A stretch of 64,000 nucleotides of DNA from Camarhynchus parvulus. Taxonomy: Eukaryota > Chordata > Aves > Passeriformes > Thraupidae. The stretch lies in assembly GCF_901933205.1 (NCBI RefSeq), contig NC_044590.1:13481501-13545500 (forward strand), written 5' to 3'. A program made the position numbers and the translations under genes. Positions within the stretch are counted from its first letter, which is position 1, and the number at the start of each line of letters is the position of its first letter. Under the pieces are notes generated by a model. That model searched no databases and was not told the DNA's origin. It saw only the letters and a list, made by a program, of their open reading frames with translations. Positions 30,533 through 42,400 of this stretch are shown piece by piece.

Positions 30533-33452
30533 AGCAACATACTGCCAAGTTTGAAAAACTATTTGAATAACCAGCACAACAAGATGTGGTATTGTGTTTC
30601 CTCAGAGGGGAGAAAAAAACCTGCTGTGCTTTGGTATAGTAAAAGCAGAAATTCCAGGCATAACTTGAGAGCTGGTCATATGAAACAGGGCCCTGGCTTC
30701 TTCAAAACACTCTTTCCCAGTTTGTTGCAATACTTTCATTCCTATTATGTGTAATTTGCAATTCTTATGAAGAAAAATATCAATCCTTCAGCTCCAGCAA
30801 CTCTGCACTACAGTAAAACCTGAGTGTCAGTCACTTAGAGAAACTGACCAAGTCCCTATTGCTTTAGTCTTCTAAGAGGAGGAAGAGCCTTTCTCTCACC
30901 AAAATGTGCACACAGAATTAGCTCAGCTAACAGTCCAACCAGGCCCAAGAAGGACTGCCTACAGTCTTTAAAAATACTCAAGTTACGAGACAGTAAAACT
31001 AAATATCTAGAATACTCCCAAGCTAGACTATAATCATGGCTTGTCTACTTCCCCTTTGAGGCAAGCAGTCACTTCAAAATACTTCTGCAGCTGGGCAAAG
31101 CACAGCCACAGCAAGGAACTGTGGCCAACAGTCCTCTGGGTTATGCACACACCTTCACTTTCCTCAGTTGTGAGGGGACAAAGAAATTCCTGCAATTACA
31201 AGTAAGTACAGCAGAATGACAAAAACCAGAACATTACGTGAACATAACTGGACACCCAAACAGCAAAGCTTAAAAATAAACTCCCAGGAGTGTCATTACC
31301 ATGTGCAAGGGGTTTTTCTTCTACTCTCACCCTGCAGACTCTTTTCCTTGCTTTTAATAAGAAAACAAATTGGTTTTATTGCTTGAAAAGTACTTCACTA
31401 TGGCTGAATATATTTATCACTTTGTTTAAACAGGTTAAACTCACAAAAGATGTTTATTTAGATGCTATCATTGACTGATACTGATAATGCTGCTGACAAA
31501 CATCTCTTTCACATGCTGTAAAATAGAATAAAATTACTTTGTAAATCTCTCATGAAACGTTTTTCGAGCAGTCTATGACAAGCTCTCTTAAAAAAATTAT
31601 AAATTTAATCTCCTGAAGACAAACACCATGCTCCTTTAGTGCCTTTCTTCCTATTACCTTATGCTGTAGTTTTCCCCAAACCATTTTGAAACTTAAAAAC
31701 AAAGAAATAAGATAACTCATGTTTTAGGTCGGTTTCACAACAGAAGAAACAGAATTTTAAGAAGGGAGAGAAAATTGAGGGAAGAAAAAGAGGTGATGCT
31801 GCTTAACTAACAAATTCATATAAATCTTCTCTCAATCTCTCTTAAGCCCTAAAATAACTTTAATCTGTAAGAAGCTTTCAAAGTTAGCACTCAGAAGTCT
31901 CAGTTATTTTCCACTCTCAAATTATCTCTCACATCTACTGTTGTCGTTTTAAAGACAAGAAAATTCACTTTGGGTCTGAATGCTACATATTATTCCAAAG
32001 ATCATTTGGAGGTGAATGCATTCAGCGCAGTGATTAAATGTCAGCTAAATCACAACTAAGAATGCACACTAGACACAGTCCACATTTAAACAGCTATAGT
32101 GAATAGTAAGGTAATTGTAATTAAATTACAACTGCTTTGGACTTTCACTTCAAGAAAACAGAAAAGAATTTACTGTTTTTTCAAACAATACATTTTTAAG
32201 CATTAAAATCCTCAGAACCAAAGATGGCCTGTGATTCATGTTTCATTCTTAAATGCCTGTGCCTTTTCTCAGGTAAATACAAGCAACTGCTAGATCTACT
32301 GGCACTCCCTCACCACCGAATGCCTTCTTTCAAATACCAGTCCAGATTTCTCTCCACTTCTCTTCAAAAGGGTTGACAGGCAGGGTAGCAGAGACCAAGC
32401 AAAACAATGAGAAACTCACGACAATAAGCAGCAATATATTGGGAAAAGACAGTCTAAAATACGCTGGTTTCTGACTTCAAGTCTAACTAAGCTATAAAGG
32501 TAAGTTTTGCTGGGGGTATTTCCTTAAGCATCAAGGGTAAAGGCTGCCACAACACAGATATCCCAAACGCTACACCTGCCCCTTTCTCTGCATCACACAC
32601 AGATCAGGTCTTCTGATAACTTAACATCACAAATTACAGCAATTAAAACAAGCTGAATTCTCGATTATTAGAGCAAATTAGAGAAACACGTCCTCGAACA
32701 CCTTTGTCTGCTTTTATCTCGACAGCACTGGCACACAAGGTCAAAGAAAACCGGCGTGGTAGCGGAGGAGTTAACAGCCAGAACTTGTCCATGTTTCCAA
32801 AATAGAGCGGTGGCACCAACGTTGCCATTCTGCCGTGTTTACAAGAGGGAACAGTTCGGGATAAACCTCTGGCTGTAGTCACGCTTTATCGCTAGGACAC
32901 ACTCCTTCAATGTCCGGCTGTACCCGGCCGAGATAAAGACACCGAAGCCCCGTACACCTGGAAGGAGCCCCGGGACAGAGGGGACACCCACGGGGGAAGG
33001 AGGCTGTGCTGGAAGGGCTGCGGAAGGCACAGCCCTGAAGGGACCGAGCCTGCGAGAGGGCGAAGGTTTAGGGGCAGATCCTGGCGACCAGGAACAGGGA
33101 GCGGCTGGCGGGGTCCGGCCGGGCAGGGACGCAACACTGCCGGGGACGGCGGAGGAAAGACTCGGAACTGGAGGCACCGGGGTGCGGGCAGGTGCCCCCG
33201 GCAGCCGCGGAGGGGTGGCGGGGCCGGACAGCGCTGGGGTCCCGGGATCGCCGCCCGCGTCCCGGGGAGGCAGCGGCGCTGCCCCGCTCCTGGAGCTGCC
33301 CCGCGGGGCCCGGGGGTACAGAGCGGCGGGTCCGCCCTCAGCGAGCCCCTCCGGATCCGGGCCCGACCGCGGGGTTCCCGCGCCCCCCGCAGGGTCCCCT
33401 CCCCAGCGCTACCCCCGTGCCCCCTCTCCACCCCCCGGCCCGCTCCGCTCAC

Positions 33453-33530
33453 CGGCCGCGGCTCCCCCGTCCCTCAGTCCAAGATGGCAGCGCGGCCCGC
33501 CCGGCCTCCGGCAGCGACTTTGCTAAATCG
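33453..33530 (-). other. ITCH: ITCH exon 1 (5' UTR, predicted)
   Basis: A consensus donor (CCG then GTGAGC on the minus strand, GT at 33,452-33,451) sits in the centre of the CpG island. NRF1-like and ZNF143-like motifs lie just upstream of it for a minus-strand transcript, as expected for a core promoter. The exon has no good start codon; the first ITCH ATG is in the next exon. The 5' limit is an estimate because no transcript data can be seen. A YY1-like element (AAGATGGC on the plus strand, 33,482-33,489) falls inside the predicted exon. Confidence 0.5.
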
Positions 33531-33540
33531 GGCGCGACGT

Positions 33541-33618
33541 GCGCAGGCGCCGAGTCCCCCGGCTGCAGCGCAAGGACCACAGCTCCCAGCGTGCCCCGCG
33601 CCAGGCACTGCGCATGCT
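33541..33618. promoter_or_regulatory. Pair of NRF1-like sites
   Basis: GCGCAGGCGC at 33,541-33,550 and TGCGCATGCT at 33,609-33,618 match the palindromic NRF1 consensus (TGCGCATGCGC) with one or two changes each. They flank the ZNF143-like element in the ITCH CpG island. Confidence 0.55.
33576..33595 (+). promoter_or_regulatory. ZNF143/THAP11-like site
   Basis: The plus strand reads ACCACAGCTCCCAGC followed by GTGCC. This closely matches the well-known ACTACA..TCCCAGCATGC promoter element bound by ZNF143 and THAP11. It lies within about 100 bp upstream of the predicted ITCH start, the usual position for this motif. Binding itself is inferred. Confidence 0.6.
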
Positions 33619-33641
33619 CGGTGCGGGCCACGGGGTCGAGA

Positions 33642-33668
33642 GGCAGGGAGGGGAGGGGAGGGGTGGGC
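33642..33668 (+). repeat. G-run tract with G-quadruplex potential
   Basis: The plus strand has five consecutive runs of three or four G separated by single bases (GGGAGGGGAGGGGAGGGG then TGGG). This meets the usual intramolecular G4 pattern and lies on the upstream edge of the ITCH promoter. Whether it folds is not visible from sequence. Confidence 0.6.
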
Positions 33669-33713
33669 CTCCCGTGAGGGGCAGGGTGAGGGGCAGAGTT
33701 CCATATCCTCTGG

Positions 33714-34117
33714 AGCCAGCCTGGGGGCTGGGGGTGCTCATCCGGGGAAGAGAAGGCTCCAGGGACAACTTAGAGCGCCTTCCAGTGCCTAAAGGGTCTC
33801 CGAGGGAGCTGGAGAGGGACTTTGAACAAGGGCCTGGAGTGACAGGACAAGGGGCAATGGCTTCCCGCTGCCAGAGGGCAGGATTAGATGGAATATTGAG
33901 AAGAAATTCTTCCCTGTAAGGGTGCTGAGGCCCTGGCACAGGTGCCCAGAGAAACTGTGGCTGCCCCTGCATCCCTGGAAATGTCCAAGGCAAGGGTTGG
34001 ACAGGGCTTGGAGCAGTCTGGGACAGTGGAAAGTATTCCTGCCCATGGCAGGGGGTGGAATGAGATCTTTAAGGTCCCTTCCAGCCCAAATCATTCCATG
34101 AATCTATGATTCTGTAA
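33714..34117 (+). mobile_element. CR1 LINE 3' fragment, sense, next to the ITCH promoter
   Basis: It runs AGCCTGGGGGCTGGGGGTG, GAAGAGAAGGCTCCAGGGAC, GAGAGGGACTTTGAACAAGG, GCCCAGAGAAACTGTGGCTG, TTTAAGGTCCCTTCCAGCCC and the terminal ATCTATGATTCTGT. Order and spacing are those of the avian CR1 3' end. It begins about 180 bases upstream of the predicted ITCH start and forms the outer border of the CpG island. Confidence 0.9.
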
Positions 34118-34125
34118 ACAGAGTG

Positions 34126-34129
<4 letters not shown>

Positions 34130-34166
<37 letters not shown>

Positions 34167-34175
34167 ACACACACT
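34130..34175. repeat. (TG)n/(AC)n microsatellite
   Basis: A TG dinucleotide run of about 17 units is followed by a short AC run, directly after the CR1 tail. Likely length-polymorphic. Confidence 0.95.
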
Positions 34176-35400
34176 GCAGTAAAAATCTTGGCTCATCAAA
34201 GCAGCCCTGAGGGCTCAGCTGGTACAAGAGCACCTTGAGGAACCCACGGCCACCCCTGGCCGCACGTTACTGCAGTGACAGCAGCAATGGGAAATCTGTG
34301 AGAGCACAAAGGGACATCCTGGCTAACATGAGTCTGTAACAGTCAAGCAGCTGAGACACCACTGCTGTCACTGTGGGCTTTGGGACACAAAATAAAGCCC
34401 TTTGAAAATAAAATAACTTTTGTGATTTTAAAGTATCTGTGGCAGGTGCTTAAGCCACTGATATTATTTAACCTTTACACAAAATCTTTCTTGTTTCAAG
34501 TGTATTTTTTCTTAACCTGAACACACTATTGCATAAGTTAATGCATAGAAATTACAATACACTTTGTTGACAGTGAGGAATGAGGGAGTCTAGGCTCTGA
34601 AATCAGAGGAAAGAATACCCAATATTCAGAGAGTAGGAGAATATCCTCAATAATTTTTCAGAAAATTATACACTTTGCAAGTGCAAAGTTTAGCATTTTC
34701 TTACAACTGATAGGGATGTGAAAATCCATCTTGTCTTCCACACATAAACTCCAATAAGACCTCACAGCCACAATTAAGTGACTGTTTCTGTTGATAAGGC
34801 CTAAGCAAGAAAACAGCTCCTGCTGTTTCCCTGACAGACCAACACACGCATTTCGATGCCAATCAGCCATCTGTGGTTCCGACTGACCGAGGTACATGTG
34901 CACATCACTTCAGGCACAGAAATCACTTTAATTCCAGCACAGAACAACGTGTGCTGCTCAGCTAGAAGCTGAATATGGAAAAATAAGGAGCATGGGGCTT
35001 TGTCAGAGAGGTAGGAATTCATGGGAAGCAAGTTTGGAGCCAAGGTTACAGCCCAGTATAAGGACAAGCAAATTGATCAGCTGAAATAAGGTCTGGAGTG
35101 TTTTTTATTTTCTCTAAACATTTTCTATGCACATTTAAGTTTTTATGTTCCTTTAGAGATATTTTACCATGTACACATTTAAATTTCCATAGTTAATGTT
35201 TTATTCATATTAATAATGCTAAAAATGAATTCTGCAAGCCTTGCTTAACAGACATTTCTGTCTCATGCATCACCTGCATCAGCAGTGGTTTCTCATCCAG
35301 TTCCTGCCCTGGCCAGTGACACTCTGGCTGACTGCAGCTGGAGTTCCACATCTGCCCAGCTAGGCATCCTTTGTAGTGGGTTTGTTGTCTCCCAGCTGGC
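34176..35400. other. Intergenic, nothing recognised
   Basis: AT-rich unique sequence between the CR1/microsatellite block and the solo LTR. Open frames are short and show no homology that I recognise. Confidence 0.6.
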
Positions 35401-35406
35401 ACATAA

Positions 35407-36041
35407 TGTTGGGGAAGATGAAACAGGAAAGCCTGATAAATATGATTGCCTGGAAAAAGATTTTGAGAATATGGAAACTATAAGCGAGATTGAAATGAAA
35501 GCAAGCTTTGAGATACCAAGCCTTAGTTGTTCTGTTTTCCAGAGCAACTGAAAAACAATGGTATGGCCAGCTGAAGGCAATCCCCTTTTGATGATACAAT
35601 TCCCTCTGCTTGCAGACAGCTCCAAAGGTCAGAGCAGACCCCACTAGCTTGGCAGAAGGGGCCCAAAGAGGAGTTTTTAGGGTTTAAAATGTAACACAGT
35701 ATGGTAATGTAATGATTCTTATAGGCTGTATGTAAATGCTGTAGGATTTGTATTTTGTATTAGATTGGCTAGTGAAAATTAGAATACTCATCACAGAAGA
35801 AGATTTGTTGTATTGTAACAGGAACTTCACTCTCTTTCCCTCTTGCTTTTGTTCTTCTCTCTCTCTCTCTTTTGGGCTCTTCTTTGGGGCTCCTCTCTGG
35901 GGCCTGCTCTGAGCTGTGGCTGGCAGCTCCCAGCAGGGCCCTGCCCCCAGGCCCTTTGCAATAAACCCCAAGTTCCAGACCTGGCTGCAGAGATCTCTGC
36001 TCTCTGTCCATCCCAGCTGTCCTACCCCCGTCGCTCCTACA
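35407..36041 (+). mobile_element. Solo LTR of an endogenous retrovirus, with 6-bp target duplication
   Basis: The 635-bp element begins TGTTGGGG and ends TCCTACA, with TG...CA termini. It is flanked by a perfect 6-bp direct repeat ACATAA at 35,401-35,406 and 36,042-36,047. A polyadenylation signal AATAAA is at 35,960-35,965, which fixes the plus orientation. A pyrimidine-rich CT tract precedes it (about 35,828-35,872). No internal gag, pol or env sequence remains, so it arose by recombination between two LTRs. A 6-bp duplication fits ERVK-type integration. The intact duplication suggests a fairly young insertion. Confidence 0.8.
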
Positions 36042-36047
36042 ACATAA

Positions 36048-37814
36048 CACTGTTTGGTTTTGCAGACTGGTTTTGCCTGTGGTTTGATTCCCAACGGTGG
36101 GAAAATTGCACTGTACCCTTCTCCCCATCCACCTGGGTTCATTTTACCTTTAGCAGAGTTGGGTGTTTGCAGGAGGAAGCTAAGTGCTGCCCCAAGGACA
36201 CATCCCTGTAGCCCCTGTGGAATGCGGTAGGTTTGCATATACCCATCCCGAGGGCAGTGTGGCCATTTGCAGTCTCTTTTTGTGGTACTGGGTTTTGGTA
36301 AGTAAAAGTTGCTAAAGCAGATGTGAATAAACACTCAGTGTCTCTTTTTAAGAACATTACATCAGTTGTCCTTTGAGTTAATGTCTTCCCCCTCCTTTTT
36401 CCAACTGGCATTTCAGACAAAGTGCTTTTTTTCAACCTCAGCAGCCCTAATCTCTTTGTTTTCCATCTTCTGATGCCTCCAGTCTAGTTCCATTTGTCCC
36501 ATCTGCTCTGTAAAATTTATGAGAAAAAGAATGGATTCCAGGTGCAGACTACTGATCAGCTTGTGCTTGCCAGGACAAGAGGAATGCAGAGCAATCCTCA
36601 CATTCACATTCTTTCAGATATAATTTGCCCTGGTAAAAATCATGGCCTGTCAGTGAATTGGAAAAACAAATACATAATTAACACAGAATACGTGGTGAGT
36701 GAAGATGAATATAATTGAGTAGCAGAAGAATTATGTATCCAAGATTTTACCTTTGGGGAGAGGAGTAGAATGCTTGATTATTGTCTTTTTTTCCCCCTAT
36801 GCATTTTATAACTACAAGATACTTAGACAGGATGGAATTTTCTTGCTATTCCCTGTCATAGCTTTCTTTTGACAAGTACAAACATCAACAGATAGGAAAC
36901 CTTCCCACAAGAATGCAGGATGATCTTGTGCAAAGGCTTTTCAGGAAAACTGAATGCTTAGTAGCTTTCCACATTTGCTGAGTTTGATATGGTGAAGCTG
37001 TGCTTCTAGGAGATAATTTCTGAGAAATAGTATGTAATAATTTTCATAATATTTTTCTTTTATTTCTCAGTCCAATCCAGACTGGTGAGTGGCAGTCTTG
37101 TGCTTGTGGCAAAATATGTGTAGCATTTTTTCTTGGTTGGGCTATTGTAAGTAACAATATTCACATCCCTAATGGAAACTTATCCTGTTGTAACAGAACT
37201 GCTGCACTCAGTGAGTGCTGTTGGTGCTAAGAGCTGACTGGGAAGCCACTGAGGATAAGGGTCTGTGTGGCAGAGTGGTGTAAATGACTCCCATATTTGA
37301 ACCTTTCATGTGGTAATAAAAATAATCCTGCAAGATCATTAAAATATTGGGATTCTATTTGAGTTTTGAGCATAAGTCTGCAAATGGACATTGCTCTCTG
37401 ATACCTCTAGGCTCTGGGTTCCCTCAGCTGAAGGGCTGGGACAAGACTGTGAAACAGAAGCACTGAACACTCTTATTATTCTCCTATCCCTAGAGTACGG
37501 GATTCCCTCTCCTGAACTAGACCCCGCCTTCATTCCCTCAGTTTTCCCACTCTCAACCAACTCCATTGACCTCACACAAGACAAACCTCTTCTTTCCAAC
37601 ATTACATCATTTCCTAAAGGTTGCACACCAGCTCTCTTGTCAAACTTGGAATCAGGGCTGGATTTCTTAGCTCCTTGACAAGTTTAATGATTTTTTAGTT
37701 TAGTGGTGTTGGGATTTTTGTTGTTGTTGTTGTTTTTGCATTTGTTTTGGTTTGGTTTGGTTTTTGTGTGAAGCACACAAAAATCCTGAGAGAATCACTT
37801 AAATACAAAATAAT
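36048..37814. other. Intergenic, nothing recognised
   Basis: Sequence between the solo LTR and the CR1 fragment. Open frames near 37,391-37,678 occur on both strands but show no splice context or known family. A T/G-rich tract is at 37,718-37,767. Confidence 0.55.
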
Positions 37815-38200
37815 TCAGGTAGGAAGGAACCTCTGGAGGTCTCTAGGTCCACCCCATGCTTGAACCAGGGCCAGCTTAGATAACGCAGCACAGGTAAGAG
37901 ATAAATACCTTCAAGGCTGGAGATTGCACAGCCCATTCGTTCCCTAGTCCAGTGTTTGCTGCCCCTTAGTACATTTTATTTCCTTATGTTTATTTGTGAT
38001 TTCACAGCTCTGCAAAGAATATAGCTCATCCTCCTCACACCTTCCCAGCAAGCAGTTTTAGGCAGCAGTAAGGTGCCCCTTCACCTTCTCTTCTCCAGGC
38101 TGAACAGAGTCAGCTCTCTCAGCAGCTGCTCATGTGTCCTGTGCTCTGTCCCTGATAGCTTGGAGGCCTCCTCTGGACTCTGGTTCATCAGTGCCTAGAT
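37815..38200 (-). mobile_element. CR1 LINE fragment, antisense
   Basis: TAGGAAGGAACCTCTGGAGG, AGGTCCACCCCATGCTTGAA, TCTTCTCCAGGCTGAACAGA and TTGGAGGCCTCCTCTGGACT follow the antisense order of CR1. The middle part is diverged. It lies in the intergenic stretch between ITCH and the tandem array. Confidence 0.8.
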
Positions 38201-41200
38201 AGGACAGGCTCCAGGGAGCTTGGGCTGGTGCCCGCACTCACAGCGAGGTGCAGAGTAAAAGATGAGGTGCCTCACCCCGCTGTCTGCACTCTTGGTGACA
38301 CAGCCCTGAATGTACTTTGTCACAGGGTGCTCAGTTGGGGTCCTACTCAACTTATTGGGACCACAGCACCTCTTCCACCAAATTGCTTTCAAGGCAGCAT
38401 CCCATGTCCTGTTGAATTTGAGTTACTCCCTCCCAGACCCAGAACTATGACCACCTGCATTTGTCCTTGCTGAGTTTCCTGAGGGTTTTTTCCACCTTCC
38501 TGTAGGAACTCAGTCCCTATTGCTGATTAACTTGACAACATGAAGCTAGTGCTGGGGAGACCACAGTGGCCATGTCTCCATGGAGGCAGTTTTGGTAGTG
38601 TGGATGTTTACCTGTTTTGGGATAGACACAGCCCCGAGCAAGTATCACACAATGTGGAACAGTCATCAGGTGTCATCAGCACCAATTAGAGCCTAAGCAA
38701 TTGTCAGTCTTTAACTATGGCTTAATGCTGCTGTCTGACTTAAGGCTGTGTAAAGTTGGTGATTTATAAATGCAGGAGTACTTTGTTTTCACATCCTTTT
38801 TCTGTACTGTTGTTAAAGCACTTTGTAAGTACAATAACATCAATCTTCTTATTCTTCTGGAGCATTTTGTTAGTTGGGTAATTATTCCAGGAAGTGCTTT
38901 ATATTTTAAAATCTGACTTCTTGTCTTGAAATTGTCATCCCTAGAAGGAAAAACTTTGTTGAGCTGCTTTGTAAGGAGAGTCTGAATTCATTTCACTCAT
39001 GAAGATAATGGTGTAGTGTCAGAGTGTATCTATTTCTAATTGACTTTACAATCAGAATTGATTAATTTGATTTAGGATTTAGAAAAAATACCAGTAGGAA
39101 AAGATAGATCACTTCCTGTTATCTGCAGAGGGAATTAATGAACCCTTCAGGCTGGCAAGAAACTATTATTATTTCCAAGTAATCTAATTAAAGGGTATAA
39201 AAAAGACATGCGGCTATTTAATTGTTTTATTACTCAGTTGCTCTACAGTGCATAATCAGAGAAGTGGGAGGGAGTGATTAGGTGTCTTGAGAACGGAAAT
39301 GACACAACCAAGATATGTAGATGTTTTAAAGGAAGGAGAAGCTACTGGGAAAATTGAATCTCTCTTACCCATGCAAAAGACTGATTATTTTTCCCTGGGT
39401 GTGAAGAACATGACACTGTAAATGTGCTGCGGGGTTTTCAGAAGCAAACATGAGGTGTTGGTGCTGAGAAAGGTAAAATACACCAGGCAGTGCTTAACTG
39501 GTTGCTCTGTCCAGCTCTTGTCTCCACAGGGGCCTTGCAAGCAGGGTCAGCTGGGCCCGTGGGAGGCACCACAGCAGATCTGCAGGGTGTCCACAGGCAC
39601 CACTTGGATCCCAGTTGCAGCTTTGCTCTTTGGATGATGCATTGAGGATGCACGAGGAGAGCAGACACTCAGTGTCAGTGTGCGTTGGATGCCTGCTTCT
39701 GCCAGGCTCTTTGAGAAGAGTTTTTGACATGCAGATGTTTGTAGAGACAGAACTTTTTGTTTAGACCCAGGTTTATTTTGTTCCACCCTGATCACCTCCC
39801 TCATTTATACAATTGTGACTTATCTACATCTGAAAGGATGACTCATCCCCTGAGTGGTTTGCCTCCTTGCAAATTGCTCTGGTATAAATCAGCTTGTATT
39901 TCAGAGAAGAACAGGTGCTGAAAAAAAGCCATGTAACATCAAAACTAATACAAAGGGAGGAGGTATGATTTAAATACCTGGAGCTTGATCCAAAGCCAAA
40001 TAAAGCTAATGAACTTGTTTCCATTAATAACTCTTTAGTAGGCCTTATCAGCCTTAGGGGTCTGTACCTTCCTTACCTTATGTAGCATCTTGTAACAGGA
40101 TACCTGAATGTCCTTTGCTAAAAATTGAATCCTCACACAAGCTATCGATTCTGATGAGTTAGAGGTGGAGTTATGTATTTCACTACATCCCTCTGTCCCT
40201 TGCAGCTGCAGCATTACACTTGTGAGCTCTGAACAAAGCCTCTGGTCTTGGACTGACAGTCCAGGTTTGAGAGATCCCTGGCTGAGCAGAAATCTTTCTC
40301 ATTCACTCGATTTTTTTTATCCAGCCTTTCTTATGCTCAGTGTGCAGTGAGCAACTGGACACTGAATTGCAATCTGAGGGTGAGTAACAGCAGGGGCAGG
40401 AAGGTTGCTTTACCAGTCCCATCACATGCCATTAACATACCAGGTGCGGTGCTCATGATTTTCCAGACTGGATTAGGGGAGAATTTACTCGGTTAAACTT
40501 GCTCTGCAAGGCCCAGGGTTTGGTCCTCAGCAGATGTTCTGCGCATGCTTGCTACAGCTGGAGAGGGAGGAGAAGATGGTGCACTTGACTTACCACCAGC
40601 CCAGAGCCTGGGGCTCTCAAGGACTGAACCAGCCTCTTGTGTAATAGGCTGGCCCCAGGATTCCCATAAGGAACAAAATGTTCTGGTTTTCCTCTTGTTG
40701 AGGGTATAAGGAAAATAAGAGGCAAGAGGTAATAAAATTAGTCAAAGCTTCCCTTCACATCAGTTCATTTGTTGTCTTCTGGGTCTTGCTTCAGTTTCTG
40801 CCTGCACTGGTGTACACGCAGCATGTTCAGGAGTAAATAATTTCTAGCGTTCTTGAAACAAAAACACAGCCACCTTTTAACCCTGGGACTAACTATGCTC
40901 CTCCAAAAAAGCATTAGCTCAATCATACCCAACTTTTGAATGTTGCTCATCCTCATTCCCAGGGAAGCAAAATGAAGGCTCTCTCTGCCCTCTGTTGGGC
41001 AGTTCATGGTAGGAGGGGATGGTACCATTACAGCATTAGGACCTGGCTTGGTGCAGAAGTCTTTACTGAGGACAGGGTGGGAGAAAGTCTGCCACAGTAA
41101 AACTGGAATGTGTAAAAATTAATATCACTGGGGCAAGTGGTATAATCATCATGATGCAAATGCTTGCTACAGTAATAGAAACATTTCTGGGGATGGAGAC

Positions 41201-42316
41201 TTTATTAACTGAACTGGATCCCAGCCATTCTGTACTGCTGGCTGGGGCCCTCACAAGTGTGAGGCTACAGACTTTGCTTAGAAGACATCACTGGTGTCTT
41301 CACTAAGCACTTTGTGACATTTGCTGTGGTGTGATCTAACTGGATCATCAAACATTCCATGTGTCCTTCTGCACAGGACAGCTGTACTGGCTGGAACAGC
41401 AGTTAAACACCTCCTCCTTCATCTGCATCATTCACCATGGGGATTCTTCTTCACTCCTCACCAAACCACTATGCAGGGTAGAACAACATTGATTTGCTAA
41501 CCAGGGTCTCCTGAAGGCCACCACCACAATATTGTAGCGCCTAAAAGGCAGAACTGAATTTGTGCTTGCAAATGTGCATGAGAGTTTTTGGAAGGGTGAA
41601 ATCATTGCAGTTTGCATGCAAGGGCAACCTGAGGCAGAGAATATAACATTAAGTGATTTTTTTTCTCTGTGGGCACCACTTTCAGACATACAGGGAGTAT
41701 TTGTCAGAGTATTTGGCATTGTGCTACATTTATTAAGGTCAGTGATATACTCTGGACTTTGGTCCATGCAGCCTGACATTGATCAAGAAATAGGAAAGAG
41801 CAGAGGACACTTGTCATGGACACCTAGAAAATTAGTATGAAATTAAGGATCACTGTGAAGCCTGTCCGAGGGGCTGAGGCAGCACCACCAGGGGATGATG
41901 TGCTGTAGGGGGATAGAACCCTGTTCTCCATGCTCACACAGCACTGTGTTGTCAGACCATCCTTGCCACTCTTTGGTGTCCATCTTCTTCCTGCTGTGAC
42001 AAATGAAATCTTGTGAACAACAGCCTGATTTTCTGTGTTTCTAATTTACACTCATACAGATCCTCCCAGTGTCCTGTCAAGTGAAAATCCTGTTGAACAA
42101 ATTATTCTTTTTATAATAAAAATTCAGGTTGCGCAAAATCCTTCTCATAATATTTATAGCATATCAATCATCCCAATAGAGCCACTAGGTGGCTTTGTAT
42201 GGAGCACCTGTGTCAGTATCACCTGCATTACAGAGGCTAGACTGATGTTTTCCTCTTGGTCTTGACATCTACAGCACTCCCTAGCCATACCAGTGAGCCC
42301 AGGGTTTTGGGTTTTG
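38201..42316. other. Intergenic, nothing recognised
   Basis: Four kilobases of AT-rich sequence without a recognisable gene or repeat. I looked for AHCY and ASIP coding exons, the usual neighbours upstream of ITCH, and saw none. Confidence 0.55.
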
Positions 42317-42400
42317 GTGGGGGGTTTTTTTTTTTTTTTTTGTTTGTTTTTGTTTTTTTTTTTTTTTTTTTTTTTGGTTTGGTTTGGTTTGGTGGTTTTT
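42317..42400 (+). repeat. T-rich low-complexity tract with GGTTT repeats
   Basis: Runs of T broken by single G, followed by four GGTTT units. A similar but shorter T/G tract lies at 37,718-37,767. Such tracts are prone to length error in assemblies. Confidence 0.9.

Larger units (their letters stand above)
7973..33452 (-). other. ITCH intron 1 (about 25.5 kb)
   Basis: A long first intron between the non-coding exon and the ATG exon, a common layout for this gene. It is AT-rich and mostly unique. Recognisable contents are two CR1 pieces (about 19,290-19,385 and 21,590-22,765), a possible LTR fragment (about 24,480-24,800), an (AAAAC)n tract near 30,500 and a short tandem duplication near 27,908. 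No coding exon of another gene, tRNA or snoRNA could be recognised on either strand. The open frames scattered through it look random. Confidence 0.75.
32900..33700. promoter_or_regulatory. ITCH: CpG island promoter of ITCH
   Basis: GC content and CpG density rise abruptly from about 32,900 and fall after about 33,700, with AT-rich DNA on the intron side. On the promoter side of the predicted exon 1 lie a GCGCAGGCGC NRF1-like site (33,541-33,550), a ZNF143/THAP11-like ACCACAGCTCCCAGC element (33,576-33,590) and a TGCGCATGCT NRF1-like site (33,609-33,618). No TATA box is seen, so this looks like a housekeeping, dispersed-start promoter. It may also fire in the plus direction, but there is no spliced gene on that side to support it. 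Confidence 0.85.

Noticed and set aside
32839..33993. Several overlapping open frames of 100-180 codons on both strands in the CpG island
   Set aside because: Stop codons are rare in very GC-rich DNA. The translations are low-complexity Pro/Gly/Arg/Ala with no family resemblance, and the ITCH promoter explains the composition.
35843..36211. A 122-codon plus-strand frame with a hydrophobic, signal-like N-terminus
   Set aside because: It lies mostly within the 3' part of the solo LTR, where the AATAAA signal and CT tract explain the sequence.
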